Shown here piece by piece: positions 41,155 to 51,118 of a DNA stretch of 64,000 nucleotides; the stretch's first letter is position 1, and every line of letters begins with the position of its first letter. The stretch comes from a virus. The notes under the pieces are model-generated. The model searched no databases and was not told the origin of the DNA. It saw only the letters and a list, made by a program, of their open reading frames with translations. Made by a program: the position numbers and the translations under genes. The stretch is taken from the IMG/VR virus record IMGVR_UViG_3300022682_000016, positions 1 to 64,000 of that record, one strand, 5' to 3'.

Positions 41155-42264
41155 ATGAATAAGTCAGCTGTTTTTGTCATCGTCCTGTTAAACATTCTTA
41201 ATGTCTGTGCCTTAGACATTAACATCTTTGGAGAACCGGAAAACCCGTGGGTACAGTGGTGTGGTGATTGGTCTTGGCGTACCAGCTTCCTTGGGCCAGA
41301 CTCTTTTGCAGATTCATTATCTGAAGATTTGAGTATCTATGCTAATAAAAGAGATGCTTACAGAACAGATGGTTATTCCGGAAACACATTTTCTACTCAG
41401 GTTTGGTTTAAATTAATGCCAGATATAGCTGACACTATGACAGCTAAAAACTACCCTATTTATAAAGAGATTTATTACACAAATACGTCTCCTATCGAAC
41501 TTTGGCTTACAGACAGTGCTACTAAATTAAAATTATCAACTGTTAGTATACATACTAAAACTTCTGAATCATTTGAATCCTTAATAGATGATGAATGGCA
41601 TTATGTCTCGGTTAATTCCTATGCAGGTGATCCTGAAATTGCTGAGGTTTTTCAAGGTCCGTGGGGTCCAGAAACAAGCTATTATAGCTATGACACAACA
41701 AAATTCTACGTTGATGGTCAGTTCATAAGTTCAAGTACTATCTGGAGGAGTGTAGAAAACTTATACCATTCACATACCTATCTATTAGGTGTTGGATGTA
41801 GTGATACAACTGATAAAATTTTAAAGCCGGATTCTGCTTGGAATCCTGATAAAGGTTGGGTCGATGCTAGTCATTACTTCCCACGTTCAGAGTTTCCTGG
41901 TCGTATAGGTGCTTTGGAACTTGCCAGTGATGCTCGTTCTGAGCAATACATTATTAACCATTGGAACACCTACAAACCAACATCCTCAACTATGAAAACC
42001 ACTGTAGCTATGCCTTCGGTAAATGCTCCTTTACTGTCAGTGTTCCCAAACCCTGCTATCAGTAATCCTACTTTTAGAGTAGACACAAATATTCCTAATG
42101 CTAAGGTAAATATTTACAACATCTCAGGTAAGCTGATAGAATCATTAACGGTAAATAGCGGAAAACCTATCATATGGAGAAAGAACGTCTCATCAGGAAC
42201 CTATTTCTGTCAGATGCTTAGTAGTTCTAAGTCGTCTACGGTTAAACTTCTTATCCAACGGTAA
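41155..42264 (+). CDS. Secreted LamG-like protein with a type IX secretion C-terminal sorting domain
   Basis: A 369-residue protein. Residues 1-20 are a signal peptide (hydrophobic, ending near CALD). Residues about 80-275 look like a LamG/concanavalin-type beta sandwich (TQVWFKL, EWHYVSV, KFYVDGQFISS). Residues about 293-369 match a Por/type IX sorting domain: SVFPNPA, VNIYNISGKLIESL, NVSSGTYF and a final KLLIQR. In Bacteroidota and Fibrobacterota such domains send proteins across the outer membrane and anchor them to the cell surface. AGGAGG precedes the ATG. A role in surface change or exclusion of other phages is inference. Confidence 0.85.
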   Translation: MNKSAVFVIVLLNILNVCALDINIFGEPENPWVQWCGDWSWRTSFLGPDSFADSLSEDLSIYANKRDAYRTDGYSGNTFSTQVWFKLMPDIADTMTAKNYPIYKEIYYTNTSPIELWLTDSATKLKLSTVSIHTKTSESFESLIDDEWHYVSVNSYAGDPEIAEVFQGPWGPETSYYSYDTTKFYVDGQFISSSTIWRSVENLYHSHTYLLGVGCSDTTDKILKPDSAWNPDKGWVDASHYFPRSEFPGRIGALELASDARSEQYIINHWNTYKPTSSTMKTTVAMPSVNAPLLSVFPNPAISNPTFRVDTNIPNAKVNIYNISGKLIESLTVNSGKPIIWRKNVSSGTYFCQMLSSSKSSTVKLLIQR

Positions 42265-42306
42265 TAGTCAATTTTTACCACCCTATATTTTTTAAAGGAG
42301 AATTTT

Positions 42307-42801
42307 ATGAAGCGTACAATTATCTCACTGGTCTTGTTTATGTTCTCAATTCCAATGGCTGCTAAGATTACTGGGACAGGTGGATTTTGGTTAGGGATGT
42401 CAAAAAAACAAGTCGAAAATGTTAGTATAAGATACGATAACCCTGAACGGAAAGAAAACAGCTATGTTATAGAAAATGTTACTATGCCCGGTGTAGCGTT
42501 ACCTACAACAATTTATATAAATTTTAATGAGTATATGAAAGTAAATAACATTAAAGTTGCACTTTTTGGTACCATGAATCAAATGTCATATACACTTGAA
42601 TCTAAATATGGAGAATATACTGGTAGTTATAAAAAATTGGTAATGTTTTGTGGTGCAACAACTGTTAGATATTGGCATATTAATGGGCGAATATTAAAAC
42701 TTTCAGATAGCGGAGGAAATAATATTTATATTGAATATTTAGATCATAAAGAGGCTAACCGGTTATTAAGAGAACTTAACAAACATAAAAGTGCTTTTTA
42801 A
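42307..42801 (+). CDS. Exported 164-residue protein
   Basis: It has an N-terminal signal peptide (MKRTIISLVLFMFSIPMAA, with a likely cut after Ala-Ala) and a mature domain of about 145 residues with alternating strands and a FWLGMSKKQVE segment like the starts of small bacterial envelope domains. AAAGGAG precedes the ATG. It lies 42 nt after the sorting-signal gene and probably shares its transcript. The product should be periplasmic. Its function is unknown. Its stop lies 12 nt from the convergent tail gene. Confidence 0.6.
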   Translation: MKRTIISLVLFMFSIPMAAKITGTGGFWLGMSKKQVENVSIRYDNPERKENSYVIENVTMPGVALPTTIYINFNEYMKVNNIKVALFGTMNQMSYTLESKYGEYTGSYKKLVMFCGATTVRYWHINGRILKLSDSGGNNIYIEYLDHKEANRLLRELNKHKSAF

Positions 42802-42813
42802 ATAATAAACTAT

Positions 42814-43422
42814 TTAAGGTGTATTAAATCCTGTCAAAGCAAAGAAAGAACCGTCTTTAACAGCCATTAATGGTGATCTGAATGGATCCATAATCGGTTT
42901 CTTATCCTCATCTAGTGGAGGTGTATATAAACACCCTAAAACAACTCCCTCAATGATTCCATTAGAATCCAGTGGCGGGTAATATGCATAACCATTATTA
43001 AGATTCACCTTAACAATTGCTGAGCTTAGGTAAAATTCCACCTCCACCCGTCTTTTTGTTGGTCTGGGTAGACATATATGTGGATGGTCTTGATAGTCCA
43101 ATAATGCCGGTTCTGAGCGTCTTCTAAGGCACAGATAACCAAATGCACCGACTGTTGAGAAGTCCAACTTTACCCATGTTCGGTCATCAACTGCTAATCG
43201 ATTACCATACCCATCATAAGCAACTCCTGAATTGACCAAGACATATCCATTATTAGTTTGTCCAAGAATCTCAAAATTCCCATCTGTTACAGAATTTTTA
43301 GGTGCTGTAAATCCATTATAGGAACTGCTGCAAGAAGAACTTGAAAAGCTACTACTACTACAAGAAGAGCTTGAACAACTGGAAAATGATGAGCTTGATG
43401 AACTACTGCTACTTGAAGACAT
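42814..43422 (-). CDS. Tail-fibre-associated protein with a Ser/Cys-rich N terminus
   Basis: A 202-residue protein. Residues 1-34 are almost only Ser with Cys and Phe (SSFSSCSSSS pattern), the same kind of linker found in the giant neighbour. The rest is a beta-rich domain (GVAYDGYGNRLAVDD, FGYLCLRRR) that resembles the domain in the protein at 51119-51676. AAGGAAA precedes the start. It is the last gene of the leftward tail block. It is probably a distal fibre or adhesin subunit. No lectin motif is recognised. Confidence 0.6.
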   Translation of the reverse strand: MSSSSSSSSSSSFSSCSSSSCSSSSFSSSSCSSSYNGFTAPKNSVTDGNFEILGQTNNGYVLVNSGVAYDGYGNRLAVDDRTWVKLDFSTVGAFGYLCLRRRSEPALLDYQDHPHICLPRPTKRRVEVEFYLSSAIVKVNLNNGYAYYPPLDSNGIIEGVVLGCLYTPPLDEDKKPIMDPFRSPLMAVKDGSFFALTGFNTP

Positions 43423-43441
43423 TGTTTATTTCCTTAACTAT

Positions 43442-46400
43442 TTATCGTCTATCTACAATTCCGGGATATTTCATAAGACCTGTAAAGTGATTCCCAATAG
43501 CATTACGAGTAAGCTCCTCATAAGCTGTCATATCGTCCTGAGATAAAGCATATCCTCTATTAAATACAAATCTAGGAACACCTTTAAAAGGATCGTGTAA
43601 GAAGTCTTCTATCTTTGAATCTGGTATGAATACCACACCTTCTTCAACAGCTGCCTCTGTAACAGTTCTTTCAAGAGCTGTAAAACTTGACCCAGAGACT
43701 GAGGAAGAAGAGCAGCTTGAAAAGCTGGAGGATGATGAGCTTAAAGAAGATGAACAACTACTACTAGATGATGGAGATTCACTAGAAGAACAACTACTGC
43801 TTGAGCAACTGGATTCACTCATTGATGAGCTGGAACAGCTACTAAATGAGGAGGAACTTGATTCACTTGAGGATGAGCTGGAACAACTTAAACCACTACT
43901 TTCAGAAGATGATGATTCACTGCTTGAAGAAGAACTGCTTGAGGAAGATGGGAAAATCCAGTTAGTGTTGCTCCCACCATCAACACTTGTTCCGTCTGAA
44001 GCATCAACTGCGCTACCAAAAGAAGCGTTACTGTTAGAAACATCCACATAGGTTACCGATGGACTTGATTCATCAATATCTAAATTCCAAGAACCTGATC
44101 CTAATGTTTGTAGAGTTAATAAGTTTCCTGAAGCACCATCCCAAGAAATAACATTAAAATTGAATGTTCCCGAGTTTGAAAAGGATACTGTATCACCTTC
44201 TCTAAGAGTCATTAATCCAAAGGTAGAGAATGCAGATGTGAATGATATCGATAATTCTCCACCAGTTAAGGATTGTATATTTGGAAACACCGAGTTATCA
44301 AAATCGTAACTACCATTAGCTGCAATTATAAATGTACCTGTAATACCTACAGACACAGTATCAAATGTAGCACCGCCTCTAAAGTAAACATTTGAACCGG
44401 CTGTTAAGGTACAGTTGTCGAGATCCCAATTAGTAGCGTCTAAATATGCATTGGCCGTTGAGGTGATATTAGCAGTAGATGATAAGGTAGTTGCTTTTAA
44501 ACCACCATTAGAAACATCCTCATCAACATTGAAGGTATATGAACTTCCTCCTGTTATTGATACAACACCTAAATTAGTATCTCTATCAGCTTTTATAGTA
44601 ATGCTTGAAGTTAATGGGAATCTCCAAGTACCTCCAGTAGTTACAGTCGTTGGTCGTATTGTAGAACTTTCCTTAATAACTATTGTACCGGAAGATATAT
44701 TTACAGAACCTCCAACAATACTTGAAGCATCCTCCACAGTAAGGGTTCGACCATTAATGTTAAGTGTTTGAGAATAACTCGAAAATGTTATAGAGTTACA
44801 ATTAGCATCTGAGTGTATTGGGCAATCTCTAGTAGAATTACTATCAAAAATTACATCGTCAGATATTGTAGGAACACCTGCACCCCCAGAACCGCCAGAA
44901 ACTACTGACCAATTAAGTGGATCATTCCATGTTGGGTATGTTCCATCAGAAACGTAATACAAAGCACCAGTTGGACTCTGTGATGAAGATGATGAGGAAC
45001 TTGGACTAGTAGATGTACTACTACTTGAACAAGAACTGTTACTTTCTGATGAGGATGAACTGCTTGAACTCACACTTTCAGAAGATGATGAACTACTGGA
45101 TGAATTACTACTTGAACTTGAACAAGAACTTGAACTAAAAGAACTGCTAGATGAACAAGAACTGGTGCTTTCAGAAGATGATGAACTACTGGATGAATTA
45201 CTACTACTACTTGAACAAGAACCCACACTTTCAGAAGATGATGAACTACTGGATGAACTTATTGACGATATACTAGAAGAAGATGATGAGGATGAAGAAG
45301 ATCCTACGAAATCCCAGTTAGTGTTACCAGTACCATCAACGTTTGTTCCATCGGATGCATCCACCTCATTTGTAGCAGTAGAATCTTGTACTGCTACATA
45401 AGATACAGTCATACCGGCAGGGTTATCATAAAACCATTCAGACCCTGGTGTCGTGCTATTTAGAGTTACTAAATTGCCTGAGGTACCATCAATGTCACCA
45501 GCTGTGTAAGCATCAATCTGAACAGTCTCTCCAGCAGTCACGTCTATAGCTTTTCCAGGTTCAATTAACCATCTATTGAAATGGGCAGTGTCAGCTATTA
45601 CAGCTGTTCCTGTATGATTGAAAATTACGTCATAAAGAGTATTTCCTGCTGATGTTAATGTAGGGGCTGAACCTGTAAACGTTATTTGAGATGTGCCTGG
45701 ATCTACGGTAGTTGTCCCAGTGTTAACCATGGTAAAAGCAGTAGAAATATTCCATATAGATGTCTGAAAGTTAATATTAGCTGTACCATTATTTAGTTGA
45801 ATATATCTAGATGTAGTTATTGTAGAACTTCCATAATTAGAAGTCTTTGTTGACAATGCTTGTCCTGCATAATCATTAATAGAATATCCAGTAGTAATAT
45901 TATAATTACCAGTATTGAATTCAGTAACACAGGATGCATTGTTTATCTGATTATTAATGGTTAAATACCATATTGGAGCTGTGCCCTCACCAATATCATC
46001 AACTAAGGTATATGTTACTGTACCAGCTATTGCTGAACCCACATATATAATAACCCCAGTAGTAGTATTTGGAACATCAATATTTACAGATCCTGCTGAA
46101 GTTGTATAAAAATTAATTGTTTTATATCCAGTGTGACTTAATAATCCATTATTACTAACAAATGGGGTTCCCGTACCAGTAAGAATTAATGTCGTGGCAT
46201 TACCTGCCATATTTAATTCACCCGTAGCAGATGCAATTGTACAAACACCACCTATGTACAATGATGCAGTGCCTGTTACGGTTGTAGTTTTTCCTGCATA
46301 ACCACAAGTTACATTATTAAACTTATTGGAATTATTAGTAGCTTTATCTATATCTAAATTACCAGTACCTTGAAGATCCAAGTTACAACCAGTAACTGCT

Positions 46401-49400
46401 AATGAACTTATTGTATTACCAATATGAAAGTCTCCATCGCCCGTCATCGTGATGGATCCGTCTAACGTTATTATGTCAGTTCCATCGATTGTTATATCGC
46501 TTACCGTTGTAATTATTTGTCCGTTTTGGTCAAAGTCACCTGAATCTACTTCTAAAGTGTTTGCTGAAAATGCGTCTTGTAAGGTTATTCCTCCACCAGT
46601 ATTATTTACTAAAGCAGTGTATAGAGATTGACCGAACATTGTTATGTCTTGATTAGTGGTTCCATCAAAAGTAACTGACGATGATCCAGAAGTAAGCGTG
46701 GTGATAGAACCTATTGTCAAATCTCCTTCTACAGTCCATGTCGATGTCTGAAGGTTTATATCTAACGCAGTACCTGTCGATGCACCTAAAGTAGCAACAA
46801 CAGTATCAACGGTAGAGGAGCCAAAGTTCACTTCTAATTCACCGCCAGCACCTTCGTTGTATATATCTATTTCTGAGGATGCTGTTAGGTTATAATTGTT
46901 TGTATTTACAGTAACTTTATGGCTATAGGCTGATATTCTAATATCAGGAGCTGTGATATTACCTGCTAGACTGTATGTGGGACCTCCTGACCCAAACCAT
47001 TGTCTTAGATACAGCCCATTAGTAGATGTCCCAGAAAATGTACATGCAGGTACACTTATTGTATCCCCACCTGACCCAAAATAACTAAGTATTAATCTTT
47101 TACCCCCATTAATAGTGGCCGAAGGATCAATAGTCACTGTCGTAGTAGAGATAGTCCTTACAATTAGATCCGTAGTTATTGTAAGTGTTCCAGATCCTAC
47201 CGTAAGATCAACAGACACCCCCAAATTGTTACTTCCAGTATTTGTGGTAGTCTTTCCAGAGGCAGAACAGGTTATAGAGGCAAACCGTAAGCCAGCATCG
47301 TCTATGTCAAGATTTCCAGTTCCTTGTAAATCAAGATCACAAGCTGTTAAATCAGAAGCTGCATCTGTTCCCGTTCCTATATGGAAATCACCATCAGCAT
47401 CTAAAGTTAGAGCCGCATCTAGTGTAAGAACTCCTGTACCGTCATAGCTAAAGGAACCGGATACGTCTAATGTCTGGCCATTCTGATCAAAAGCTCCAGA
47501 ATAGTTTGCGTCTGCTGTTAGTGATAAACAAACAGCTGATGTCGATAAGGTGCAATTTTCTGCACCACTATTAGTATCGAAATATACTGAGTCAGATGCT
47601 GTTGGGACACCTGCACCACCAGAACCCCCAGAAGTAGTTGCCCAATTGTTAGCATTGTCCCAATCGTTATCAGTATCATCATTTACCCAGTATCTTTCTA
47701 ATGTATCAGAAGATGAGGATGATGAGAAAGAAGATGTAGATTCACTAGAACTTGAACAAGAACTAAAACTGGAGCTAGAACTAGAACTTGAACAAGAACT
47801 AAAACTGGAGCTACTACTAGAGCTAGAACTAGAAGAGGCTCCGGGACCAAAATCCCAATTAAGGTTTGACCCCGAATTAGTACTAGTTCCGTCTGTAGCA
47901 TCAATGGTAACACCACCAAATGCATCTGATAACTGAACATCTACATATGAAACCGCCATATCACCACCCCCACCTGGGGAGTTGGTGACTATAAGATTCC
48001 AATGAGTAGCTCCCGAAGCTCTAAGAACTATTATATCACTAGAAGCACCTATCCAATCCAATACATCTGCTTCTACAGTAATACCAGATGTAAATGTCAC
48101 AGTAGCGAAAGGTCTAATATAAAAAGTATCACTAATCACAACATCACCAGTAATGTTCATATCCGGAGTGCTATCGTCACCGAGACTAAGCTTATATATT
48201 GTCTCACCATTAAAATCAATGTCACATGTGGTAGCAGTATCAAATAACCAAGTAACAACCGAATCAGAAATAGAAGCACCTGTCACAGTAAAATCATTTC
48301 TAATTGTTATTGTACCTCCATTAGCTGTTGTAAATGTGCCACTAGACAATGTAGACGCACCTGACAATCTGAGATCTGCACCTGATAGGCTAAAAGCCGC
48401 TCCTGAAAGATTAAGTGTATCCTCAAATGCAACAAATTCCTCCATAAAAAATGTACCGCCATTAAGTACGGCAGCCCCACTAACATATAATGGAGCATTA
48501 CGATTAGAAAAAGTTCCTGAAGTAAGTGTTAAATTATCGCATCTATAATTAGTTGCGGAAGAATATCCATATACGGTAGAGCTACCTGCATCTATTTCTA
48601 TATTACCTATACTAACAATAAATCCATCAGGGAGATCAAATACTTGAATTCCGGATACAGGACCAAATACTATTAAACCAGAAGCATTCTTTGTAAAGTA
48701 TGCGCCTGCTATTGTAAAGGCTGAGTCAGCACCTATGAAATTTATTGTTTGGGCACCTTGAACAAATGACCCGCCATCAAAATCAACATCACCTTTACAA
48801 GTAATTGTGCCTGTACCTCCAGTAAAAGTACCTCCTGTAATGCGAAAACCTTCTGATGTCTTACCGTCAAAAATCCATGCTGCATTTCCTTGAGTTACAG
48901 ATCCACCAGAAAGTAGAAATTTATATGTACTACCCCAAGTTATTGTAGAAGTTCCCCCAGTTCCTGATGAAGAGTTAAAAGATCCATTTGAACCTAACTC
49001 ACTATATTGTGTATCATGAGTAGTTGTAAAGTCGTATCCGTCCGTAACCCATGCTATGGTAGACCCAGAAGGTCCACATGTTAACGAGTCAAGTGTTACA
49101 TTTTCACTTTGTGTAAGAGTAAATGTACCTGTACCACTGGCTGAATTTGACATTCTAACATGATTAGATAAACCAGAAACAAACCCTAAAATAGTGCCAC
49201 TACCAGCTGCTGAGTTTTGAATTACTACATCCAAAGAACTATTTGTAATGTCCGAACCTGTTACAAAGTCTATTATGGTACCTTTAGATCCGGATCCTAC
49301 AAAAGTAAGATTAACAATGTTAGTGTTATTAAAAGTACCACCATTAAGTACAAATGAATTAGAGAAATTAGTATTTGTAAACACTTCACAAGTGTAGCCA

Positions 49401-51106
49401 GAGTCTGCTATTTTAATGTCATAAAATGTACCACTAACAGAAAGTAGTGCTGAACGTTTAGCATATAAAGTTCCTGTTTCAGGAGTTACTGTACAACTAA
49501 TATCCAAAGCACTTCCTGCGCTGGTATTGTTTCCAGTAAGAGTACCGCTACCCATAATAAGAGTAAAACCAGCTTCTGATAAAGTAATATCACTCTCAAC
49601 TGTCAAATTATTATCATTAAGGTCCAGACTATTAGATGCACCAGCAGTATCATTTAAAGTATTACATACTCCATTAGAACTTAACGTACATGCTGGTGAA
49701 TTATCGTCAAAATACACATCGTTACTAGTTGTAGGAACACCTGCTCCTCCAGGACCGCCACTGTATGTTGACCAGTTATCCGATGTATTCCAGTCACTAT
49801 CTGTATCACCTACAAAATATCGATCATTAGGATCTGGAGAAGCAGAACTCGATGAAGAACATGAACTACTAAAACTTGAACTAGAAGAACATGAACTACT
49901 AAAACTTGAACTAGAAGAACATGAACTGAAGGAACTTGAACTATTACTACTACTAGAGGATGAGGAAGTTATAAATGTCCAGTTAGTATTATTTAGACTA
50001 TTTGTACCATTAATATCAGTAATATCATCACCAGAACTTGCGTCACTATCTTTAACGTCAACATAATACACATTGGTAGAACCAACACCATCACCTACAT
50101 CTAAACTCCATTGATCTCCATCAGAATCTGATCTCAATGTTATTGGATTCCCATCGACACCTACCCAAGAAATGGCGTCAAATGTGAACGTATCTGTATT
50201 ATTAAATTTACAAGAATTTCCAGGATTTAATGTAAACGTACCATCTACTCTAAACGATTCGTTAAACGTGACATCGCCCGTAGAGTCAGATGCTAATTCG
50301 AGGTCAAATATTACCTCCCCATCACCAAAATCAATAGTAGTCGCATTTGAACCGTTATCTATAATCCACGTTTCATTTGTGTGGGTAATTGTTGAATCAC
50401 TACTATTATCTATAGTCCTAGCTGTTATAGAACCATTACCTCCCTGAAAGGTTAGGGTAGTAGATGCTCCCATAGTAAATGTATACACTACACTTAAATT
50501 GTATGTAAATGAATTATTAAACTGAAATTCGCCAGAAACTATTGTAAAATAGTTACATAAAATATCACTACCAATATTGTATGGATCACTACCTCCCGAT
50601 CGGTTAACATCTATATTACCTAAGTTAGTACCACTAGCATCTGATATAGAATAAGCCCCATTAACTGAGTCTAATATTAATTTTCCAGATCCGCTAGTAA
50701 AAGTTGCATTTTCACCAATAGATACATTTCCCTTACATGTTGCTTGAGCGTTTCCCTGTATATACGTGACATCTACGCTATTACCAATACTTAGTAGAGA
50801 GTTATATGTTATTGTTGAAGTACCTCCAGTTCCCGAATTAGAATCAAATGTACCTGCTGTTTGGGCAAAGAAACCTGCTAATGTCAAATTATAGCCATCA
50901 GTAGATATTGTGGCAGATGCATTTTGTATATACAGGGCATTAACAGACACATCCACATCAAAGGTACAATCGTTTGTTTGATCGAAGTAAACATTGTCGC
51001 TAACACCCGGTATACTGGCACCTCCACTACCTCCTGAAGATGTGGACCAATTACCAGTATCGTTCCATGTATTATCAACAGCACCTATAAAATATCTATC
51101 AGCCAT
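43442..51106 (-). CDS. Giant modular tail-fibre/adhesin-like protein (2554 residues)
   Basis: Four beta-rich units (encoded at roughly 51106-49970, 49850-47840, 47700-45305 and 44975-43950) are separated and followed by Ser/Cys-rich linkers. Each unit opens with a related N-W-[S/A]-x-x-SGG-x-GGAG-[V/I]-P block and closes with a DGT...N-x-NW-x-F block. Inside, repeated G-x-(F/L)-T/V patterns suggest beta-helices. Unit 3 has an internal duplication (DGDFHIG...DLQGTGNLDID twice). The final 80 residues are unrelated and acidic. There is no signal peptide. AGGAG precedes the ATG. The position among tail genes suggests a virion fibre. Host binding is inferred. Confidence 0.75.
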   Translation of the reverse strand: MADRYFIGAVDNTWNDTGNWSTSSGGSGGASIPGVSDNVYFDQTNDCTFDVDVSVNALYIQNASATISTDGYNLTLAGFFAQTAGTFDSNSGTGGTSTITYNSLLSIGNSVDVTYIQGNAQATCKGNVSIGENATFTSGSGKLILDSVNGAYSISDASGTNLGNIDVNRSGGSDPYNIGSDILCNYFTIVSGEFQFNNSFTYNLSVVYTFTMGASTTLTFQGGNGSITARTIDNSSDSTITHTNETWIIDNGSNATTIDFGDGEVIFDLELASDSTGDVTFNESFRVDGTFTLNPGNSCKFNNTDTFTFDAISWVGVDGNPITLRSDSDGDQWSLDVGDGVGSTNVYYVDVKDSDASSGDDITDINGTNSLNNTNWTFITSSSSSSSNSSSSFSSCSSSSSFSSSCSSSSSFSSSCSSSSSASPDPNDRYFVGDTDSDWNTSDNWSTYSGGPGGAGVPTTSNDVYFDDNSPACTLSSNGVCNTLNDTAGASNSLDLNDNNLTVESDITLSEAGFTLIMGSGTLTGNNTSAGSALDISCTVTPETGTLYAKRSALLSVSGTFYDIKIADSGYTCEVFTNTNFSNSFVLNGGTFNNTNIVNLTFVGSGSKGTIIDFVTGSDITNSSLDVVIQNSAAGSGTILGFVSGLSNHVRMSNSASGTGTFTLTQSENVTLDSLTCGPSGSTIAWVTDGYDFTTTHDTQYSELGSNGSFNSSSGTGGTSTITWGSTYKFLLSGGSVTQGNAAWIFDGKTSEGFRITGGTFTGGTGTITCKGDVDFDGGSFVQGAQTINFIGADSAFTIAGAYFTKNASGLIVFGPVSGIQVFDLPDGFIVSIGNIEIDAGSSTVYGYSSATNYRCDNLTLTSGTFSNRNAPLYVSGAAVLNGGTFFMEEFVAFEDTLNLSGAAFSLSGADLRLSGASTLSSGTFTTANGGTITIRNDFTVTGASISDSVVTWLFDTATTCDIDFNGETIYKLSLGDDSTPDMNITGDVVISDTFYIRPFATVTFTSGITVEADVLDWIGASSDIIVLRASGATHWNLIVTNSPGGGGDMAVSYVDVQLSDAFGGVTIDATDGTSTNSGSNLNWDFGPGASSSSSSSSSSSFSSCSSSSSSSSFSSCSSSSESTSSFSSSSSSDTLERYWVNDDTDNDWDNANNWATTSGGSGGAGVPTASDSVYFDTNSGAENCTLSTSAVCLSLTADANYSGAFDQNGQTLDVSGSFSYDGTGVLTLDAALTLDADGDFHIGTGTDAASDLTACDLDLQGTGNLDIDDAGLRFASITCSASGKTTTNTGSNNLGVSVDLTVGSGTLTITTDLIVRTISTTTVTIDPSATINGGKRLILSYFGSGGDTISVPACTFSGTSTNGLYLRQWFGSGGPTYSLAGNITAPDIRISAYSHKVTVNTNNYNLTASSEIDIYNEGAGGELEVNFGSSTVDTVVATLGASTGTALDINLQTSTWTVEGDLTIGSITTLTSGSSSVTFDGTTNQDITMFGQSLYTALVNNTGGGITLQDAFSANTLEVDSGDFDQNGQIITTVSDITIDGTDIITLDGSITMTGDGDFHIGNTISSLAVTGCNLDLQGTGNLDIDKATNNSNKFNNVTCGYAGKTTTVTGTASLYIGGVCTIASATGELNMAGNATTLILTGTGTPFVSNNGLLSHTGYKTINFYTTSAGSVNIDVPNTTTGVIIYVGSAIAGTVTYTLVDDIGEGTAPIWYLTINNQINNASCVTEFNTGNYNITTGYSINDYAGQALSTKTSNYGSSTITTSRYIQLNNGTANINFQTSIWNISTAFTMVNTGTTTVDPGTSQITFTGSAPTLTSAGNTLYDVIFNHTGTAVIADTAHFNRWLIEPGKAIDVTAGETVQIDAYTAGDIDGTSGNLVTLNSTTPGSEWFYDNPAGMTVSYVAVQDSTATNEVDASDGTNVDGTGNTNWDFVGSSSSSSSSSSISSISSSSSSSSSESVGSCSSSSSNSSSSSSSSESTSSCSSSSSFSSSSCSSSSSNSSSSSSSSESVSSSSSSSSESNSSCSSSSTSTSPSSSSSSSQSPTGALYYVSDGTYPTWNDPLNWSVVSGGSGGAGVPTISDDVIFDSNSTRDCPIHSDANCNSITFSSYSQTLNINGRTLTVEDASSIVGGSVNISSGTIVIKESSTIRPTTVTTGGTWRFPLTSSITIKADRDTNLGVVSITGGSSYTFNVDEDVSNGGLKATTLSSTANITSTANAYLDATNWDLDNCTLTAGSNVYFRGGATFDTVSVGITGTFIIAANGSYDFDNSVFPNIQSLTGGELSISFTSAFSTFGLMTLREGDTVSFSNSGTFNFNVISWDGASGNLLTLQTLGSGSWNLDIDESSPSVTYVDVSNSNASFGSAVDASDGTSVDGGSNTNWIFPSSSSSSSSSSESSSSESSGLSCSSSSSSESSSSSFSSCSSSSMSESSCSSSSCSSSESPSSSSSCSSSLSSSSSSFSSCSSSSVSGSSFTALERTVTEAAVEEGVVFIPDSKIEDFLHDPFKGVPRFVFNRGYALSQDDMTAYEELTRNAIGNHFTGLMKYPGIVDRR
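45075..45258 (-). repeat. Minisatellite in linker 3 of the giant fibre gene
   Basis: The same 30-bp segment (plus strand CTTTCAGAAGATGATGAACT and ten more bases) occurs at 45075, 45168 and 45228. The offsets of 93 and 60 bp are multiples of three, so each copy adds whole codons of the Ser-rich linker. Confidence 0.85.
47745..47813 (-). repeat. Minisatellite in linker 2 of the giant fibre gene
   Basis: A 33-bp sequence is repeated at 47745-47777 and 47781-47813, a 36-bp (12-codon) period, in the DNA for the Ser/Cys/Phe-rich linker. The copies are identical by eye. Confidence 0.85.
49854..49943 (-). repeat. Tandem 30-bp minisatellite in linker 1 of the giant fibre gene
   Basis: Three head-to-tail 30-bp units at 49854, 49884 and 49914. 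The first two are identical and the third has a few changes. Each encodes ten residues of the pattern SSSSFSSCSS, so unit number sets linker length without changing frame. Confidence 0.88.
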
Positions 51107-51118
51107 AATTTACTACTC

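Noticed and set aside
49854-49943. CRISPR array candidate because of regular 30-bp repeats
   Set aside because: The repeats are directly tandem with no spacers and are in frame within a protein linker.
43626-50066. Several plus-strand frames rich in Glu, Leu and Asp across the giant fibre gene
   Set aside because: They are mirror images of the Ser-rich linker codons on the opposite strand and have no ribosome sites.
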